Shown: positions 22,220-24,845 of the stretch, piece by piece | How positions within the stretch are numbered: position 1 is the first letter of the stretch | Layout: each line of letters begins with the position of its first letter | Origin: Oscillospiraceae bacterium | GTDB lineage: Bacteria > Bacillota_A > Clostridia > Oscillospirales > Oscillospiraceae | Assembly: GCA_017481325.1 (NCBI GenBank) | Contig: JAFUPG010000072.1 | Coordinates: forward strand, 1 to 24,845 | DNA length: 24,845 nucleotides | Reading direction: 5' to 3' | Notes under the pieces: generated by a model | The model's database searches: none | What the model was told of the DNA's origin: nothing | The model's input: the letters and a program-made list of their open reading frames with translations, nothing else | Program-made: the position numbers and the translations under genes

Positions 22220-23619
22220 CGGTCGATCTCCACCCAGTCGTAGCCCAGGTAAATGGTGAAGGCTTCCTTCAGGATCTCCTTCATATGTCCCACACCCACA
22301 GCGGTGTGATGCTTGAAGCCGCCCCGTGCCAGACGGATCAGCTTGTTCTGCAGGTCGTCGATCTCCGCCACGCCGCCGCAGCCGAAGAAGGCCTCTTCAA
22401 TGGGATCTTCGGTGAAACGGCCTTCCGCAGCGTAGATCACCAGCTTGCCGTCCTTGGTCTGGCAGTTGGAGTAGGTCATGTCGAAGGCACGGATTCTGCC
22501 CTCGTTGCAGCCCCAGCCGCTGCCGGGGTCGTTCTTGGCGAACATCTTGTGTTCCGTCACCTTGCCGGGGCCGGTCATCAGCTGCTGCGCCACGGGGCCG
22601 CAGTGGAAGAGGATCACCTTGTTCTCGTCGTCGCCGTAGTTGTTGTTCCAGTCCAGCACTGCCGTTGGAGCCTCCGCTGCCAGCGCCATGGCACGCATGG
22701 AGATGGCGGAGCAGAGATCGATCTCGCAGGAGGCCACAATGCCACGGTCGTTGAGCTCGGAGAGCAGCACACAGGGACAGACACGGAGAATGGTCTCCAT
22801 CTCGTTCCAGCAGCGCAGGCTCAGGGCATCCAGCTGGTATTCTTCGATATAGTTGTCGATGACCACGGAGATCTTGGCCAGGGTGGTCATGTTGCTCTCG
22901 GGAACACCGGAGCAGCCGGTGTAAGCGGCCAACCGCTCTTTCTTCGCCAGCACCTTGGGGTCCTTGTCCTCCAGCTTGCCCACCAGGAAAATCAGCTCCG
23001 ACAGGTCAAAGGACTCCACGTTGATGCCGTACTTCTGCAGCGTGATCTCATCAAAGCGGACGGTCTTAAAGGCGGTGGTACGGGCACCGATGCAGCCCAC
23101 GTTGAAGCGCTTCATGCCGTTGACCACACGGCAGATGGCAGCAAAATCCTTCAGATTCCGGGCAAAGGCGGGGCTTAGGGGATGCACCACATGGGGCTTC
23201 ATGACGGTATAAGGCACGCCGTACTGGGTGAACACGTCGGTGACGGAGAACTTGCCGCAGTAGGCATCCCGACGGTGGGCGAAGTCCATCTTGCCGATCT
23301 CGTCGGGATAGGCTTGGAACAGAATGGGCACACCGGCATCCTGGAGGGCAGTGATAGCACCGTTCTCGTCGGCAAAAATGGGCATGGAAAAGATCACACC
23401 GTCAAATTCGCCCTGATGCTCCTTCAGCCAATCGGCATAGAGGCGACCCTCGGCACGGGTCTCGATGCCGCCGTAACGGGTGAGAGCGGCATCCATGGCG
23501 ATGTAGTCATAACCGGCATCGGTGACGGCCTTGATCATGTCCTCACGGGCACCGTGGATCAGTTCTCCGGGCATAAAGCCACGGTTGCAGAATGCCAGGG
23601 CAAAAGTCATTTTTTTCAT
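22216..23619 (-). CDS. L-fucose/L-arabinose isomerase-like protein
   Basis: This encodes 467 residues, shorter than FucI (about 590) and close to AraA. It resembles the FucI/AraA-like isomerase superfamily that converts aldoses to ketoses with Mn2+. Candidate metal ligands in the right order are E299 in SCEIDLCSAIS, D323 in AVLDWNNNYGDD and H437/H438 in GGFKHHTAVGVGH, matching Glu337, Asp361 and His528 of E. coli FucI. The segment GSGWGCNEGRI and a central IGARTTAFKTVRFDE are also typical. AGGAGG (complement of 23627-23632) is seven bases before its start, 12 bp after the aldolase stop. It should act first on the sugar; whether the substrate is a deoxyhexose, pentose or other aldose is open. 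Confidence 0.85.
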   Translation of the reverse strand: MKKMTFALAFCNRGFMPGELIHGAREDMIKAVTDAGYDYIAMDAALTRYGGIETRAEGRLYADWLKEHQGEFDGVIFSMPIFADENGAITALQDAGVPILFQAYPDEIGKMDFAHRRDAYCGKFSVTDVFTQYGVPYTVMKPHVVHPLSPAFARNLKDFAAICRVVNGMKRFNVGCIGARTTAFKTVRFDEITLQKYGINVESFDLSELIFLVGKLEDKDPKVLAKKERLAAYTGCSGVPESNMTTLAKISVVIDNYIEEYQLDALSLRCWNEMETILRVCPCVLLSELNDRGIVASCEIDLCSAISMRAMALAAEAPTAVLDWNNNYGDDENKVILFHCGPVAQQLMTGPGKVTEHKMFAKNDPGSGWGCNEGRIRAFDMTYSNCQTKDGKLVIYAAEGRFTEDPIEEAFFGCGGVAEIDDLQNKLIRLARGGFKHHTAVGVGHMKEILKEAFTIYLGYDWVEIDR

Positions 23620-23631
23620 ATTGTTTCCTCC

Positions 23632-24465
23632 TTATCTCAGTGCAAAGACCTGCATGGCCTTGCTGACGTTTTCTTCCATGGCGGCTCTGGCCCGACCGGC
23701 ATACTCCGAGAAGAACAGAGCGCTCTCCTGACAGGCGGCAGCGCCGGCCTTGTCCATGTAGGTGAAATAGTTGATTTTCCGCACACCGGCATGGATCACC
23801 TTGCGGAAATCCTCGTCGCTGATGCCGCTGCCGCCGTGCATGACAATGGGAATGCCGCCGGTTTTTTCCCGAACACCCGTGACCACATCCACATCCAGCC
23901 GGGGCTTGGTCAGGTACAGGCCGTGGGTGGTGCCAAAGGAGCAGGCCAGGGCGGTAATGCCCGTGTCCTTTACGAAATCCACTGCCAGATCGGGATCGGT
24001 GTAGCACTTGGTGTCATCGCCCTGGGCCTCACCGCTGCCGCCTTCCCGCTTGCCCATAGCGCCCAGCTCTGCCTCCACGTGGGCACCGTAGGTCTTTGCC
24101 AGCTCTACGGTTTTGCGGCTCAGCTCCAGATTTTCTTCGTAGGGAAGGGTAGATCCGTCAAACATAACTGCATTGAAGCCCAGATCCAGCGCCCGTTTCA
24201 GATAGTCAAGATCCTCACCGTGATCCAGGTGTACGCAGACGGGAACTGCCGCCTCCTCCGCCATCCGCACCATGATGGGGCCCATGATGGACAAGGGGGT
24301 AAGTGTTTCGTGGCACTGGGCATGCTGAATGATCACGGGCAACCCGTTGCGCTCCGCTGCTGCCAGTACCGCCCGCAGGCTTTCCAAATTGGGCGTGTTA
24401 AAAGATCCCACCGCAAAGCCGCCCGACTCCGCCGTGGTCAGAATATCCTTGAGACTTGCTTTCAT
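23632..24465 (-). CDS. Class II (zinc) ketose-phosphate aldolase
   Basis: This 277-residue protein is of the FbaA/GatY/KbaY class, the first gene of the minus-strand operon. Zinc and catalytic residues are readable: D81-H82 in VHLDHGED, E132 in HVEAELGA, H181 in GTTHGLY and H210 in VMHGGSG, followed by the phosphate-binding GSG and KINYFTYMD. It should cleave a ketose phosphate to dihydroxyacetone phosphate plus an aldehyde. Given the kinase next to it, a ketose-1-phosphate or related product is the likely substrate rather than fructose-1,6-bisphosphate, but the motif does not decide. GGGAGG (complement of 24472-24477) precedes the ATG. Confidence 0.9.
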   Translation of the reverse strand: MKASLKDILTTAESGGFAVGSFNTPNLESLRAVLAAAERNGLPVIIQHAQCHETLTPLSIMGPIMVRMAEEAAVPVCVHLDHGEDLDYLKRALDLGFNAVMFDGSTLPYEENLELSRKTVELAKTYGAHVEAELGAMGKREGGSGEAQGDDTKCYTDPDLAVDFVKDTGITALACSFGTTHGLYLTKPRLDVDVVTGVREKTGGIPIVMHGGSGISDEDFRKVIHAGVRKINYFTYMDKAGAAACQESALFFSEYAGRARAAMEENVSKAMQVFALR

Positions 24466-24497
24466 AACCTGCCTCCCTTTTTTATTGGTATATGTCC

Positions 24498-24503
24498 ATT
24501 ATA
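24498..24503 (-). promoter_or_regulatory. Candidate -10 box of the sugar operon
   Basis: A consensus TATAAT on the minus strand lies 33 bp before the aldolase start. No good -35 is seen at 17-18 bp (ATGAAT/TATGAA), suggesting activator dependence or a weak promoter. A palindrome TTCCGGAA at 24556-24563, about 55 bp further upstream, could be a regulator site, without evidence beyond symmetry. Confidence 0.4.
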
Positions 24504-24610
24504 AAAAAGTTCCCCCGGCCATTCATAGCACGAAGAGACAAAAAATAGCAAAATCTTCCGGAAATATTTCATTTTTTCAAAAACTGTGATACAATGGGAA
24601 TGGACGATAG

Positions 24611-24845
24611 GGGAAAATTAACTTAGGAACTAATAACTAACGGCTAATAGTGAATAGCTGAGGTATCGGCTCCGCCGATGGATTTGAAATTGAGTCAAAT
24701 AGATGTTTATCGAACTGTATACTTCCGCCCAAAACCTCATTGCCAATAGAGGTACAGGCTACCGAAAAGCCATGTCATTGCGAGGAGGCATTTATGCCGA
24801 CGTGGCAATCTGCTCTCTAAATGTTTCGAATATATGGGAATTTGG
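24611..24845 (+). repeat. Composite heptad-arm repeat element, long form, copy E (cut by window end)
   Basis: Same orientation as copy A. Left end TTAACTTAGG, five heptads (24628-24662) ending AGCTGAG, hairpin ATCGGCTCCGCCGAT, the segment AAATAGATGTTTATCG, a CCTC/GAGG hairpin, and the left core arm from ATGTCATTG at 24772 with tip GGCATTTATGCC. The right half lies beyond the window. Here the left arm is single, making it the reference for the duplicated left arm of copy A. Confidence 0.8.

Noticed and set aside
19782..24465. Sulfoquinovose pathway assignment for the sugar operon
   Set aside because: Isomerase-kinase-aldolase logic fits, but the families seen (FucI/AraA-like, FGGY, with no sulfoquinovosidase or sulfolactaldehyde enzyme) do not match the known sulfo-EMP or transaldolase gene sets as I know them.
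23182..24504. 440-codon plus-strand frame opposite the isomerase and aldolase genes
   Set aside because: The composition (His, Gly and Val rich) and overlap with two motif-complete genes show an antisense shadow.
24567..24595. Plus-strand promoter TTTCAT-N17-TACAAT near the right end
   Set aside because: The -35 is weak and only repeat element E follows inside the window, so no gene can be assigned to it.

Overview
The window looks like chromosome of a gut-type Clostridia, most likely an Oscillospiraceae/Ruminococcaceae relative. The evidence is moderately GC-rich coding sequence with strong AGGAGG ribosome sites, sigma-A-type promoters (TTGaca-N17-TATAAT), cobalamin and S-box (SAM-I) riboswitches, a YtrA-type GntR/ABC operon, a BMP/Nup nucleoside transporter and a clostridial-type GAPDH. 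The genus cannot be named from sequence alone. I see no phage, plasmid, CRISPR, rRNA or tRNA signature.

Layout, left to right. (1) 1-2452: the 3' end of gap, then trxA and trxB, a thioredoxin couple split by a ~630-bp non-coding composite repeat. (2) 2445-3769: a promoter and cobalamin riboswitch with terminator controlling a two-gene operon, a membrane-anchored DUF4430 (transcobalamin C-terminal-like) protein and an ECF transporter S component, probably for B12 uptake. (3) 3964-6995: an autoregulated-looking GntR (YtrA) repressor, ABC ATPase and large permease with an extracytoplasmic C-terminal domain. (4) 7707-17007: a nucleoside uptake and salvage block of tdk, deoD, deoB, cdd, a BMP lipoprotein, two-domain ABC ATPase, two permeases and udk, in several transcription units. 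(5) 17130-19776: an S-box riboswitch ahead of metK and a class I aminotransferase. (6) 19782-24465, minus strand: an overlapping four-gene carbohydrate operon (class II aldolase, FucI/AraA-like isomerase, FGGY kinase, DUF4432 epimerase-like) that reads as a complete aldose-to-triose route for an unidentified sugar.

The most unusual feature is a dispersed family of non-coding elements in five intergenic regions (about 858-1487, 3791-3920, 7050-7630, 10386-10505, 24611-end). Each end is an array of degenerate 7-bp units (RRYKRAN), nearly always exactly five, followed by a GC-rich hairpin that covaries between copies. Long forms carry a ~134-bp inverted-repeat core. Short forms are the two ends joined without the core, like MITE derivatives. 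No transposase is present. Together with the B12-riboswitch DUF4430/ECF-S pair and the orphan sugar operon, these are the parts most worth following up.
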